The position numbers were made by a program, and so were the translations under genes. Below are positions 54,013 through 62,822 of a stretch of 64,000 nt of DNA, one piece after another. The stretch is from Brevinematales bacterium (GTDB lineage: Bacteria; Spirochaetota; Brevinematia; Brevinematales; GWF1-51-8). The stretch lies in NCBI GenBank assembly GCA_020059465.1, contig JAGVBZ010000043.1:1-64000 (forward strand), in the 5' to 3' direction. The notes under the pieces were generated by a model. The model did not search any database and was not told the DNA's origin. It was given only the letters and a program-made list of their open reading frames with translations. Every line of letters begins with the position of its first letter. Within the stretch, counting starts at the first letter, position 1.

Positions 54013-55287
54013 ATGAAAAAGTTACTGACAGTGATAGCAATATTGATGGTGAGCGGTTATCTGCACGCGGCGTTTGAAGACCTCGGTTATACAGCGAGGA
54101 GTATGGCTTTGGGTAACGCTATGTTCGGGGAATTCGACGGTGTCAATTCAATGCATTATAACCCTGCGACTATAGCGCTTGCGAAAAGCTTTCAGGTATA
54201 CGGCGGATGGAATACCCCGTATGCTCAGTTTAACGACGGCTCGATGATAAATACTATAGATGCGAATATTGTGCTGCCGTTTTTTAACGGGTTCTCGTTA
54301 AGCTTCGATCCGTTTATTACAAAACGCGCCGCGTTGGGCTTCGCCTTCCATCGCATGTCGGTATCCGACGGTACTATGGAGATCTATCACGAGGGTGTAT
54401 ACAGCTTTATTTATGCGAAAGATCTGAACGATGTGATTTCACGCGGAGCAAAAATTTCCATCGGAATCCGTCTGAACGTATATGATATTGCGGTCGGCGC
54501 GCATCCTGATGTGGTACTGAATCCCGCGCTCGGCGGAGTGATGTCGAAGGTCTCGTTCGGCCTTGACGTCGGTCTGACCTACGACTTCTCGGAAACTATC
54601 CGTTTAGGCCTCAGCTTTAAAAACCTGATATCGCCGAACGTATCCATTTCGCCCGACGGTACCGATTCATTACCCTCGGAATTCCGTCTGGGAGCGAACT
54701 GGAATATCGGCAATATCCTTTTTATGAAAAACTCGATGGTCGGGATCGGTTTGGTAACCTACGGAAAGGATGCCAGTGATAACCGTCAGGCGAACTCCTC
54801 CTATAATATCGGGTTCGAATTCAAGCAGTTGTCCGCGCATGAAATATTTGAATCCAAGCCGTTCAAGGGTGAGATTCTTTCCATTCGGCTGGGAGCTATT
54901 TGGCAGCAGATGAAAGTGGGTGAAGATGTGATAACCGGGTCTGCCGGTATCGGTTTTATGTATGTATTCGGAAAGGCACACCAGATAAACATCGACTACG
55001 CTTTCAAATACGGGTTCAATGACGGATCGATGAAACACGTCGCCGGCCTGACATATCAATACCTTTTACCGAACAGCGCGTTTGTCTACGAGAAGGGAAT
55101 GGAAGCGGATCAGGAGCTTGATGAACTTTCTAAGGCGAGCACCAATATAAATAATCCAGACAGCGGAGTGAATAACGCAAAACCAGACGCGAATGTTCAG
55201 CCCGATGCGAAAAAACCCAATCCTGCTGACGATAAGAATAAGCCCGTTGTAGACGACAAGAATAAGAAAAAGGACAAAATTAAGTAA
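54013..55287 (+). CDS. outer-membrane barrel protein, PorV/UPF0164-like
   Basis: A 424-residue protein with signal peptide (1 to about 18, GYLHA-AF) and ARSMALGNAMFGEFDGVNSMHYNPATIA in part, the N-terminal signature of PorV/PorQ and UPF0164 barrels. The barrel is followed by a C-terminal tail of about 60 residues rich in Asn, Asp, Lys and Pro. PorV brings C-terminal-domain cargo to the type IX translocon in Bacteroidetes. It is co-transcribed with two cargo-like giants, 28 nt after the second. Whether it handles them is inference. ATG 54013 follows AGGAGGAATAAG. Confidence 0.8.
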   Translation: MKKLLTVIAILMVSGYLHAAFEDLGYTARSMALGNAMFGEFDGVNSMHYNPATIALAKSFQVYGGWNTPYAQFNDGSMINTIDANIVLPFFNGFSLSFDPFITKRAALGFAFHRMSVSDGTMEIYHEGVYSFIYAKDLNDVISRGAKISIGIRLNVYDIAVGAHPDVVLNPALGGVMSKVSFGLDVGLTYDFSETIRLGLSFKNLISPNVSISPDGTDSLPSEFRLGANWNIGNILFMKNSMVGIGLVTYGKDASDNRQANSSYNIGFEFKQLSAHEIFESKPFKGEILSIRLGAIWQQMKVGEDVITGSAGIGFMYVFGKAHQINIDYAFKYGFNDGSMKHVAGLTYQYLLPNSAFVYEKGMEADQELDELSKASTNINNPDSGVNNAKPDANVQPDAKKPNPADDKNKPVVDDKNKKKDKIK

Positions 55288-55316
55288 AAACAGATTCCCC
55301 TCCTTTTATATCTGTA

Positions 55317-55352
55317 AGAGCTCCGTCTCGAGAGAGGCGGGGCTTGTTTTTT
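55317..55352 (+). terminator. intrinsic terminator after the barrel gene
   Basis: AGCTCCGTCTC (55319-55329), GAGA loop, GAGGCGGGGCT (55334-55344): 11 bp with two G-T pairs, then TGTTTTTT. It ends the sigma-54 operon. Confidence 0.85.
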
Positions 55353-55353
55353 G

Positions 55354-55382
55354 TAGACGAAACCGCGGATTCGGTTTATAAT
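55354..55382 (+). promoter_or_regulatory. possible promoter for the phosphohexomutase gene
   Basis: TAGACG (55354-55359), 17 bp, perfect TATAAT (55377-55382), 27 bp before the GTG start at 55410. Confidence 0.45.
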
Positions 55383-55409
55383 CTTTGCAATATCGATACG
55401 GAGGAAAGT

Positions 55410-56771
55410 GTGTCGGAACTCAAGGTAAGTGTATCAGGGGTTAGGGGGATATGGGGCGATACTTTAACACTGGAAACGCTCATGGACTATACCCGGGCGT
55501 TCGGCGAATATATCCGCAAACGCGGCGGCGGTATGATACTGATCGGACGGGATGCCCGTCCGACGGGCGCAATGATATCCGCGTACGCCGCGTCTATCCT
55601 GAACGCGATGGGACTCGATGTCGCCGATTGCGGGATAGTTCCTACGCCCACTGTGCTCTACGGTGTACGGAAGTACGGTTACGCCGGAGGGCTGATTATC
55701 ACCGCGTCGCACAATCCGGTGGAGTGGAACGCCCTCAAGTATGTCAAATCGGGAGGGGTATTCACCGGGGAAAAGGATATCGCGGAAATCAAGGGTTATC
55801 TCGGTATGCATAACGGGGTCGAGGCGAAATACGACGCGGTCGGGAAGTTTGCGTTCGACAGTGAAATTCTCTCGTCGCATGTCCGCGCGGTTGTCGATTA
55901 TCTGGACGCAGAAAAGATTAAAGCGAAAAAGTATAGAGTGCTGGTCGATCCGGTGAACAGCGCGGGAGGAGAATCGTCGCGTCTTTTGCTTGAGGCGTTG
56001 GGGTGCGAGTACAAGATCATCAACGGCGAGATCAGCGGGCGTTTCGAGCGCGGTACCGAACCGACCCCGGAGAATCTCCGGCATATGGAGAAGGCCGTTC
56101 GCGATTTTTCCGCTGATATCGGTTTCGCGACCGACCCCGACGCCGACCGTCTGGTTGTCGTGGACGGGAAGGGAAACGTCCTCTCGGAGGAGATGACTCT
56201 CGCCCTCGGACTGGAAAGCGTACTCTCCGATCCCGCGACGTCCAGTGGGGATGTGGTGGTCAATATGTCCACTTCCCGGATGGCCGAGGATATCGCGGAA
56301 CGCTACGGTGTGCGCGCATACCGTTCCAAGGTCGGCGAGGCGAATGTGGTCGAGGGTATCGAAGAGCATGACGCGCTGATCGGCGGCGAGGGTAACGGCG
56401 GGGTGATATTTCCCGCGATCAATACCGCGCGCGACAGTCTGGTGGGAATCGGGCTGATCCTCCAACTGATGGCCCGGACGGAGAAATCCCTGTCGGAGAT
56501 TGCGGCGGGTATCCCGAAGTACGCGATGAAGAAGACGAAGTTCGATTATTCCGGCGACGTAGAGGATTTATATAAGAAGATACGGAACCGTTATCCGAAC
56601 GCCTCGGCGTCCGTTCTCGACGGATTGCGAATCGATTGGGAGCAGGACGGCGCGAAGGTATGGGCGCATATCCGCCCGTCTAATACCGAACCGGTCGTGA
56701 GGCTGATCGGCGAATCGGACGATCCTGCGCTACTGGACAGGGTATTCCGGGAGATCGGCGAACTTCTTTAG
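55410..56771 (+). CDS. phosphohexomutase (phosphoglucosamine/phosphomannomutase family)
   Basis: The 453-residue protein has the four sites of alpha-D-phosphohexomutases: the phosphoserine Ser100 in TASHNP, the Mg site DPDADR (about 229-234), the sugar loop GGEGNGG (about 316) and the phosphate loop RPSNTEP (about 424). Substrate, glucosamine, mannose or glucose phosphate, cannot be fixed from these motifs. GTG 55410 is chosen, behind GGAGGAAA; the open frame runs back to 55344 but that point lies in the terminator. The last four bases overlap the 3' end of a convergent gene. Confidence 0.88.
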   Translation: MSELKVSVSGVRGIWGDTLTLETLMDYTRAFGEYIRKRGGGMILIGRDARPTGAMISAYAASILNAMGLDVADCGIVPTPTVLYGVRKYGYAGGLIITASHNPVEWNALKYVKSGGVFTGEKDIAEIKGYLGMHNGVEAKYDAVGKFAFDSEILSSHVRAVVDYLDAEKIKAKKYRVLVDPVNSAGGESSRLLLEALGCEYKIINGEISGRFERGTEPTPENLRHMEKAVRDFSADIGFATDPDADRLVVVDGKGNVLSEEMTLALGLESVLSDPATSSGDVVVNMSTSRMAEDIAERYGVRAYRSKVGEANVVEGIEEHDALIGGEGNGGVIFPAINTARDSLVGIGLILQLMARTEKSLSEIAAGIPKYAMKKTKFDYSGDVEDLYKKIRNRYPNASASVLDGLRIDWEQDGAKVWAHIRPSNTEPVVRLIGESDDPALLDRVFREIGELL

Positions 56772-58087
56772 CTCTCAGCTTCCGCCGATCGACGAAAACC
56801 GACTTCCATTTCTTTCAGGCGCGCGAGGTACTCCGGGTCGAACCCGCTCCTGTAGATATAGACCGAATTATTATGGAATAATGGATCGTCAAGCGGGGTG
56901 ATTTTTTCCGCGAGACGGAAGTCCGGCGTCCCGGGGATAGGGGAATAAAACGCCAGCCTTGGTACCGCGCCGTTCGCGAAAATATACCGCATCGTGTCAT
57001 CCGCGCCCGCGGCGTCCTGCCCCGGAATATTTACCAATGTATAAACATGGATATTTTCACGCCTGAATCCCGCCTCATGCAAAATCCCCATCGCGTACTC
57101 GAACTCCGAATTGGTAGCCTTGGTATCCTGCGTGTTATGGAAACGGGGATCGCTCGATTCCAGCGACAGCCGGATATCGGTAAATCCGCATTCCTTCATC
57201 AACCGCGCAGTCCGTTGTGTGAGCAGCCGGATGTGCATACCGTTGGGGGTATAGAACCGCCCGTCGAATCCCGCGCCGATCAGCGCCTCCAAGATCCTGT
57301 CCAGATGGTTTCCGGAGTTGACCAATAGAGCGTCGTCGTAGAACGCGAAATGCCGTACGCCGTACATGTTCCGCAGCCGCAGGATATTGTCCGCGACCCG
57401 CTCCGGGGGGAATTGGACGAAACTGCCGAGGAGATTTGACGCGCAGTAGGCGCATGCGAATACGCAGCCGAGCGACGTATAGACCGGCGCGTAGGCGAAC
57501 TCGCCCGTCATTTCGTACTCCGGCGAACGGTATTCCTCTGCGGAAAATTCCGTCCCGATAATTTTCCCGATATCGCTCAGCACGCTGTCAAGACGCTGAT
57601 GGGGGATAATGAAGTCCGCGGGAATTGTCCGTTTCGAATGCTCCGGCATGAGCGACGGATAAATCCCCCCGAGCACGACAGGGGTATCGCCGAATTCCTC
57701 GCGGATCAGGCCGATCGTATGCAGTACCCCGGTATACCAGTAGGTCATCACCGATGTGACAAATATATAGTCCGGGCGGAACGGGGTATCACGCAGTCTG
57801 TCGCGGAATAAATCGTCCGGCAGCCCGTACCGTTTGAAACGGCGGGGAATGTCGGATAACTGTCCCGGCTTCGGGATAACGGTTTTATAGAAGTGCCCGG
57901 TTCCGTTTTCGCGGAATTTCATACCCGTCAGGCCGGGATGCGTCCGGTTCATCGCGTCGATGAAATGCAGATCGAAACATGGTTTGAGGTATGCCGCGAG
58001 CCGGAGAAGCCCGAGGGGTTTTGAGAAATGGTCGTAGGCGGCGAAATCCTCGATATGGGGATTGACGAGGAGAATCCGTTTTTTCAT
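56768..58087 (-). CDS. B12-binding-domain radical SAM protein
   Basis: The 439-residue protein has an N-terminal cobalamin-binding-like domain (RILLVNPHIEDFAAY, then LGLLRLAAYL, then PVVLGGIYPSLMPE) and a radical SAM core with Cys208-x3-Cys212-x2-Cys215 (GCVFACAYC). Members modify small molecules, lipids or RNA; no substrate can be assigned. The canonical D.H..G residue that holds the cobalamin base is not obvious, so B12 binding may be base-off without His. Start ATG overlaps the truB stop by four bases. Confidence 0.82.
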   Translation of the reverse strand: MKKRILLVNPHIEDFAAYDHFSKPLGLLRLAAYLKPCFDLHFIDAMNRTHPGLTGMKFRENGTGHFYKTVIPKPGQLSDIPRRFKRYGLPDDLFRDRLRDTPFRPDYIFVTSVMTYWYTGVLHTIGLIREEFGDTPVVLGGIYPSLMPEHSKRTIPADFIIPHQRLDSVLSDIGKIIGTEFSAEEYRSPEYEMTGEFAYAPVYTSLGCVFACAYCASNLLGSFVQFPPERVADNILRLRNMYGVRHFAFYDDALLVNSGNHLDRILEALIGAGFDGRFYTPNGMHIRLLTQRTARLMKECGFTDIRLSLESSDPRFHNTQDTKATNSEFEYAMGILHEAGFRRENIHVYTLVNIPGQDAAGADDTMRYIFANGAVPRLAFYSPIPGTPDFRLAEKITPLDDPLFHNNSVYIYRSGFDPEYLARLKEMEVGFRRSAEAES

Positions 58088-58968
58088 ATCCCGCTGAATA
58101 CTCGGATGTAGCGGTATTGCCCGCCGGAACGTTCCGCCAGCGCGAGGAGCCGCGTTCCCTGAATCACGCGATAGATGCCGTCAGCAGTAGCGGGAGACTC
58201 GAACTGCGCGGCGGATAACGGTTTACCGGATAGGACATAGTCCGCAGGGGGAATCAGCACGAGGGGCGGGATATGCGGCAGCGAGTCGTTTAAAGGTATC
58301 ATCAGTTCGATAAAATTTTCGCGGGTGATTGTTTCGATAGGGTGACAACGGTCGAGAGCGATCCCCGCGCTTTTCAGGCGAGTCAGTTCAGCGAGGTAAC
58401 CGCCGCATCCGAGGGCCTGGCCCATATCGCGGGCGATCGCGCGGATATAAGTGCCGGACGAACATGTGACCGTCATTACCGCGGTCTGCGCATCGGGATC
58501 GAAGCTTTCCATAACGAGACCGATAATTGTGACTGTCCGGGGTTTATCGGGGATATCCATATCGTTCCTGGCGAGCTTATAGTTCCGTACCCCGTTGGTT
58601 TTGATCGCGGAATATTTCGGCGGAATCTGGGTGATCTCGCCCGTGAAACTGGGCAGGAGCGCGGTAATATCATCCGCGCCGATCCGGCGGTCGAAGCGCT
58701 CGGTAATCTCCCCGTCGGCGTCGTCGGTTTCCGTGAATGCGCCGAACCGGACGACTGCGCGGTAGATTTTATCGGTGCGGAGGAGGAAATCGAACAGTTT
58801 GGTGGCCTCGCCGAGAAGCAGGGGAAGTACGCCGTTCGCGGGCATATCGAGAGTGCCGCCGTGGCCTATTTTCTTTACGCCGATGATTTTAGACAGACGC
58901 CGGATGACGTCGAACGAACTGATGCCGGAGGGTTTATGGACTGGAAGGATGCCTGAAACAGCGCTCAT
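58084..58968 (-). CDS. truB: tRNA pseudouridine-55 synthase
   Basis: TruB makes pseudouridine 55 in the T loop of tRNA. The 294-residue protein has HKPSGISSFDVI, the catalytic block GHGGTLDMPANGVLPL with Asp41, YRAVVRFG, and CSSGTYIRAIARDMG. The usual HTGTLDPLATG here reads HGGTLDMPANG. The first four bases overlap the end of the lipoprotein gene, showing an operon of three minus-strand genes. Confidence 0.93.
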   Translation of the reverse strand: MSAVSGILPVHKPSGISSFDVIRRLSKIIGVKKIGHGGTLDMPANGVLPLLLGEATKLFDFLLRTDKIYRAVVRFGAFTETDDADGEITERFDRRIGADDITALLPSFTGEITQIPPKYSAIKTNGVRNYKLARNDMDIPDKPRTVTIIGLVMESFDPDAQTAVMTVTCSSGTYIRAIARDMGQALGCGGYLAELTRLKSAGIALDRCHPIETITRENFIELMIPLNDSLPHIPPLVLIPPADYVLSGKPLSAAQFESPATADGIYRVIQGTRLLALAERSGGQYRYIRVFSGI

Positions 58969-59312
58969 GAATTATCGACCTTGACCTGAATGACGTCAGT
59001 CAGGGGATAACTGCCCAACTGGTCGTAGACTTCGACCGAAATTTTATACCATCCGTTGGTCAGAAGAGTCGTGTCCCATTCGTACTGGTAGGGTGAGACA
59101 GTCAACGTCTTTTCAAGCTGGAAATTAATATAAAGATAGATCGAATCGACCAGTGTATTATCCGGCGGAGCGACTACGATTGTCTGTACCCCGCGCACGG
59201 TCTGGCCATTATACGGGGTGGCGATCAGCCCGCCGGAGTTCAGGAACTCCGAACAGGAAAGAAACGTTATCAGTAAAAAGGCAAAAGCCAGATATAAACG
59301 TACAAAACGCAT
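58965..59312 (-). CDS. small lipoprotein with Ig-like domain
   Basis: A 115-residue lipoprotein with signal and lipobox LITFLSC (Cys about 20). The mature part is one beta-sandwich of Ig-like type: LIATPYNGQTVRGVQTIVV, SIYLYINFQLEKTL, YQYEWDTTLLTNGWYKISVEVYD in part, which resembles the Big or Fn3-like pattern found in surface proteins. Role unknown. First gene of the operon with truB and the radical SAM gene. Confidence 0.75.
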   Translation of the reverse strand: MRFVRLYLAFAFLLITFLSCSEFLNSGGLIATPYNGQTVRGVQTIVVAPPDNTLVDSIYLYINFQLEKTLTVSPYQYEWDTTLLTNGWYKISVEVYDQLGSYPLTDVIQVKVDNS

Positions 59313-59337
59313 TCGATTCTCCTTTTGCTACATATAT

Positions 59338-59365
59338 ATTTTACATTGAAAAACGGAAAAGTTAA
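59338..59365 (-). promoter_or_regulatory. possible promoter of the lipoprotein-truB operon
   Basis: On the minus strand: TTAACT (59365-59360), 16 bp, TAAAAT (59343-59338), 26 bp before the ATG. Confidence 0.4.
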
Positions 59366-59394
59366 AGCAAAAAGGAGAATATATTATCAATAAG

Positions 59395-59423
59395 TTGATA
59401 TAAAGGCAATGAGTGACTATAAT
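59395..59423 (+). promoter_or_regulatory. promoter for the fliJ operon
   Basis: TTGATA (59395-59400), 17 bp, perfect TATAAT (59418-59423). It is sigma-70-like rather than the flagellar sigma-28 type, and lies 78 bp before fliJ. Confidence 0.65.
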
Positions 59424-59501
59424 AAGGGCATGTAAATAAGTTACAGAACTCGGAGTTGAAAGTAGAATGGTACGTAAGGAAGCATAAAGCGAGGGGAGGG
59501 G

Positions 59502-59987
59502 ATGAAGCGATTCTCGTTCCGTCTGGAACGGCTTCTGGAAATCCGAAAGGATAGGGAAGAGGAAGCGAAGATCGAACTTGCGAAGGCGAGCGGCGCATAC
59601 CAGCTGGAAGTGAATAAAAAAACCGGCATGCTGGATACGTTGAAAAATTTACGCTCCGAGCTTTCCCGCCGCGAACGGCATTCGCTCGAGGAATTGAAGG
59701 AATACGATAAGCTCTCCCAGGACACAGACCTTGCGATCATCGTACTTGACCGTGAAATCGAAGCGAAGCGAAAGGTGATGGAACAGAAGCTGGCAGTGTA
59801 TACCAAACTGAAGCAGGAACGCCGCGCGGTGGAAATTCTGAAAGAAAAGGCGTGGGAAAAGTACCAATTGGACGAAAAGCGCGAAGAACAGCAGATTTTA
59901 GACGAAATCGGGCAGAATATACACCGAAAGAATCAAGGGGATCGGGAAAATTCCGACAATCAGAATGAGGGTTCATCTGAAATCTGA
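59502..59987 (+). CDS. fliJ: flagellar export chaperone FliJ
   Basis: FliJ is the coiled-coil stalk of the flagellar type III export ATPase. The 161-residue protein opens with FSFRLERLLEIRKDREEEAK, the usual FliJ start, and is a long helical hairpin with heptads through to about residue 140. The tail is polar. ATG 59502 follows GGGGAGGGG. fliI and fliH are not seen upstream; the gene begins a short operon. Confidence 0.85.
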   Translation: MKRFSFRLERLLEIRKDREEEAKIELAKASGAYQLEVNKKTGMLDTLKNLRSELSRRERHSLEELKEYDKLSQDTDLAIIVLDREIEAKRKVMEQKLAVYTKLKQERRAVEILKEKAWEKYQLDEKREEQQILDEIGQNIHRKNQGDRENSDNQNEGSSEI

Positions 59988-60002
59988 TTACGGGAGGGAA
60001 CG

Positions 60003-60704
60003 ATGATAGAATCCATTCAGGGCGCATTATACCGGATACATGAGATCACCAAGCGAATCGACGAGATCAGCGCGTTCACGAAACCGCCGTCGATAAACCC
60101 GACTCCGGGGATACAGAAACAACCCGATCAGCAGGATCCCAATCAGCCCAATTTTTCGCAGATACTTCAGGATTATATGCAGCAAAGCGCTTCCCCGTCT
60201 GTCCCCGGGAAAGAAATGTATCTCAATGACCTGAGTGTGGATGAGCTGGTAGGGACTTATCAGGATTCGGCAAGCATACTGCAGTCGATGTACAAGAGCG
60301 CTAATGCTGTGAATAATGACGTAGATTCCATAATTACCGAAGCCTCGCAGACTTTCGGGGTGGATGAATCGCTGGTGAAGGCGGTGATAAAACAGGAATC
60401 TCAGTATAATCCGAAGGCCGTATCGAAGGCCGGGGCGATGGGACTGATGCAGCTGATGCCGCAGACCGCCGAGATTCTGGGAGTAACCGATCCGTTTGAC
60501 GTTCGCCAGAATATATTCGGCGGGACGAACTACCTGAGCGATATGCTGACGCGGTTTAACGGTAATGTCGTCAAGGCTCTCGCTGCGTATAACGCTGGCC
60601 CGAACAAGGTGGATAAAGCAGGGGGCGTGCCTAATATCGAGGAAACCAAGGATTATGTGAATAAAGTGATGAATTTCTATTACGAGTATAAGAATTCCAA
60701 GTAA
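60003..60704 (+). CDS. lytic transglycosylase (SLT) of the flagellar operon, no signal peptide
   Basis: The 233-residue protein has an SLT-type muramidase domain at about 107-233: catalytic Glu132 in IKQESQYNP, GLMQLMPQTA, and ALAAYNAGP. The first 105 residues are hydrophilic and Gln/Pro rich, with no signal peptide. Flagellar transglycosylases clear peptidoglycan for the rod, and some (FlgJ, for example) leave through the flagellar export apparatus. Its place between fliJ and a FlbB-like gene supports this. The start is ATG after GGGAGGG. Confidence 0.85.
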   Translation: MIESIQGALYRIHEITKRIDEISAFTKPPSINPTPGIQKQPDQQDPNQPNFSQILQDYMQQSASPSVPGKEMYLNDLSVDELVGTYQDSASILQSMYKSANAVNNDVDSIITEASQTFGVDESLVKAVIKQESQYNPKAVSKAGAMGLMQLMPQTAEILGVTDPFDVRQNIFGGTNYLSDMLTRFNGNVVKALAAYNAGPNKVDKAGGVPNIEETKDYVNKVMNFYYEYKNSK

Positions 60705-60724
60705 CGGTTCGGGGATAGGATGTT

Positions 60725-61306
60725 ATGGAACGAAAGAAGCGGATATTTTTTCTTCTGCTCATTAATCTTACGCTGGCGTTTTTATCGCTGTATATTCTCG
60801 ATTTCCTTCAAATAATCGACTACCGCCAGATTCTCCAGCAGTTTCCCCTGCTGAAGGAAGTGTATCAGGCGAAAAAAGAAGACCCCGATCTGCTTTCAAA
60901 GATGGAACTTGATAAAAAGTGGCAAATCCTTCAGCAGAAGGAAATGACCTATCAGCAGGATCTTGTCAAACTCGAGGAAGAAAAACGTATGATCGAGGAA
61001 GAGAAGGAAGCGATCGTGAAGGCGAAGGATGAAATTATTGCGATGCGCGAAAACTATTCCAACGAGTTGGCGATACAGAACGCTTATGAAATGCGCGTTG
61101 AAGAAGTCGCAATCCAGATAGAAAACCTGCCCCCCGCCGTATCGGTCAAACTGATCGAGAAGCAGGAAGATATGATGATCGTCGATATTTTCCGGAAGAT
61201 AGAGGAACGCGCCGCCGCGGAAGGCAAAGCGTCCATCCTTCCCGGTATCCTGAAACTGATGGACCCCGATCTTTTAGCGCGTGTCCAGAGGAAAATGCTT
61301 CAATAA
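60725..61306 (+). CDS. FlbB/MotE-like flagellar collar protein
   Basis: The 193-residue protein has a short cytoplasmic N-terminus, one membrane helix (about 7-27), a coiled-coil (about 45-115) and a MotE/MgtE-N-like helical domain (about 125-193: VEEVAIQIENLPPAVSVKLIEKQ in part). Borrelia FlbB, which builds the periplasmic collar of the flagellar motor, has this arrangement and lies directly after fliJ (flbA). The assignment rests on topology and context. It is one of the best hints that the organism is a spirochaete. Confidence 0.75.
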   Translation: MERKKRIFFLLLINLTLAFLSLYILDFLQIIDYRQILQQFPLLKEVYQAKKEDPDLLSKMELDKKWQILQQKEMTYQQDLVKLEEEKRMIEEEKEAIVKAKDEIIAMRENYSNELAIQNAYEMRVEEVAIQIENLPPAVSVKLIEKQEDMMIVDIFRKIEERAAAEGKASILPGILKLMDPDLLARVQRKMLQ

Positions 61307-61324
61307 TTCTACGGAGTATATACT

Positions 61325-61702
61325 ATGAAGAAATGGGTAACAGCGTTCGCGCTTGTTGTATTATTTACGGCGGCGTATGCCAAGGGTGTAAAGTCGAAAG
61401 ACCTTATCGGAAAATGGGTCGGCGCAAAGGATAATACAGTATCGTTTACGTTCGAAGCGAATAATAAGCTGACGCATTCCGATAAGAACGGCCCTGTAAA
61501 CGTCAAATGGGAATTGCTCGACGATGAAATCCTCCTTCTGACCTATAAGAATAATGGCGCGCTTATATTGAAAACATATAAGGTAAAAAAGTGTAAGGGC
61601 AAAGATCTGGAGATCAAGTTGATTTACGTATATGATGTATTGAAGGAAACGGCGGTTGTACCCGAAAAAGGCGCCAAAATTTTCAAGTATATAAAAAAGT
61701 AG
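61325..61702 (+). CDS. small secreted lipocalin-like protein
   Basis: A 125-residue protein with signal peptide (1 to about 19, TAAYA-KG). The mature part starts LIGKWVGAKDNTVSFTFEANN and has strand-turn-strand pattern with KWELLDDEILLLTY, as in short lipocalin-like domains. No ligand-binding residues can be named. It follows the FlbB-like gene by 18 nt, and is similar in plan to the lipoprotein after it. Confidence 0.65.
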   Translation: MKKWVTAFALVVLFTAAYAKGVKSKDLIGKWVGAKDNTVSFTFEANNKLTHSDKNGPVNVKWELLDDEILLLTYKNNGALILKTYKVKKCKGKDLEIKLIYVYDVLKETAVVPEKGAKIFKYIKK

Positions 61703-61718
61703 CGTAACAGGAGTTATC

Positions 61719-62078
61719 ATGAAAGGTTTTTTGACAATTATCGCATTGCTGACAATACTGACGGGATGCCAGTCCGGCGGGAAGACCGTGCCCGCTGTTT
61801 CAATCGATGAAAAAGCGCTGACCGGTGAATGGCTTGCGCAGGACGAAACGAAACTTCACCTGACGCTGAACGACGGCGGGAATTTGGTGTATTGTAAGGG
61901 AGAACTTTGCGCGATGGGGAAATGGAAAATCTCCGGCGATAAACTGGTGCTGAATTATACTGAGGCGGAGAAAAATGTGGAACTCGAACTGACAATGCGC
62001 TCTCTTACCAACGGGGCTCTCAAATGCGAGTATTCCCAGGGTAAGAAAGTGGTCTTTCTCAAGGAAACCAATCAATAA
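61719..62078 (+). CDS. small lipocalin-like lipoprotein
   Basis: A 119-residue lipoprotein with lipobox ILTGC (Cys about 17) and a mature domain that begins LTGEWLAQDETKLHLTLNDGG and KWKISGDKLVLNYTE. The layout (GKW/GEW start, K(W/I)..S/LDD..L.L.Y) resembles the protein before it, so the two may come from duplication. It ends head to head with an NlpC/P60 gene, with stops adjacent at 62078/62079. Confidence 0.65.
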   Translation: MKGFLTIIALLTILTGCQSGGKTVPAVSIDEKALTGEWLAQDETKLHLTLNDGGNLVYCKGELCAMGKWKISGDKLVLNYTEAEKNVELELTMRSLTNGALKCEYSQGKKVVFLKETNQ

Positions 62079-62744
62079 TCATTCGACTGGATTTGATTTA
62101 TCTTTGATTTTTATATGCGCGAACGAATGAAAGAAGAAGGCGGAAATATACTGATTATCGGGATATTTTTCGCCCTTTTTCTTTTTCTTCAGGTAGGAAT
62201 TGATGATTATTTTATCCTTAGTCCCTTTTTTGATAAACGCATAAGTCTTGGGGTAATAGAGGTTCATAGTATCGTAGACGACACCCTGGGATGAGAAATG
62301 AATATAGGTAATTGTACCGTGCTTTCCTATGGATTCCACGATTCCCACGTGCGATAACGGGTCGTCCCATTTCTTGTTTTTATTTACGTCGTAGGTGTTA
62401 TCGAAGAAGATGATATCGCCGGGCTTTGCTATTTGCGCGCGATAGACGAAGCTGTAGTTCTCAAGCCCGTAGTAGAGGGCGTCTACCCCACGGTTCCCGT
62501 CCCCGTAGACTTTCTGCAGATCGATCCCTGCCTTATAGTATACGTAATTCACGAAACCGATACAGTCGCTGGTAAATCCCTTCCCTCCGACTTTCGGTAT
62601 CTTTTTCACACCGACAACACTTTTCGCGTAATCGACGACTAATCCGTAGAATTTTGCCTCGGTAGGATTGGAATACGAAATATCGAGCATCGCATGTGAA
62701 ACCGTACTAAATCCTAAGAGAACGACAAGGACGATACGTATCAT
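62079..62744 (-). CDS. secreted NlpC/P60- or CHAP-type cysteine hydrolase
   Basis: The 221-residue protein has a signal peptide (1 to about 18, TVSHA) and a papain-like core: Cys61 in FTSDCIGFVNYVY, His132 in PLSHVGIVE and a third polar residue near 149. This is the pattern of NlpC/P60/CHAP hydrolases that cut peptidoglycan peptides. The substrate cannot be fixed from sequence. A basic Lys-rich loop (NSYLKKKKKG) lies before the C-terminus. Confidence 0.8.
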   Translation of the reverse strand: MIRIVLVVLLGFSTVSHAMLDISYSNPTEAKFYGLVVDYAKSVVGVKKIPKVGGKGFTSDCIGFVNYVYYKAGIDLQKVYGDGNRGVDALYYGLENYSFVYRAQIAKPGDIIFFDNTYDVNKNKKWDDPLSHVGIVESIGKHGTITYIHFSSQGVVYDTMNLYYPKTYAFIKKGTKDKIIINSYLKKKKKGEKYPDNQYISAFFFHSFAHIKIKDKSNPVE

Positions 62745-62822
62745 GACATTTCCTTATTACTTCGCTATTATATTTATCGAACAGGAAACGAAAAAATTAA
62801 GATATAAATCATAGAAATATTA

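Noticed and set aside
38508-55287. Calling the operon a type IX secretion system
   Set aside because: Only the barrel and a C-terminal domain are similar; no PorK/L/M/N or SprA gene is in the window.
55344-55409. Earlier start for the phosphohexomutase
   Set aside because: The position lies in the terminator stem; the ribosome site and family N-terminus support GTG 55410.
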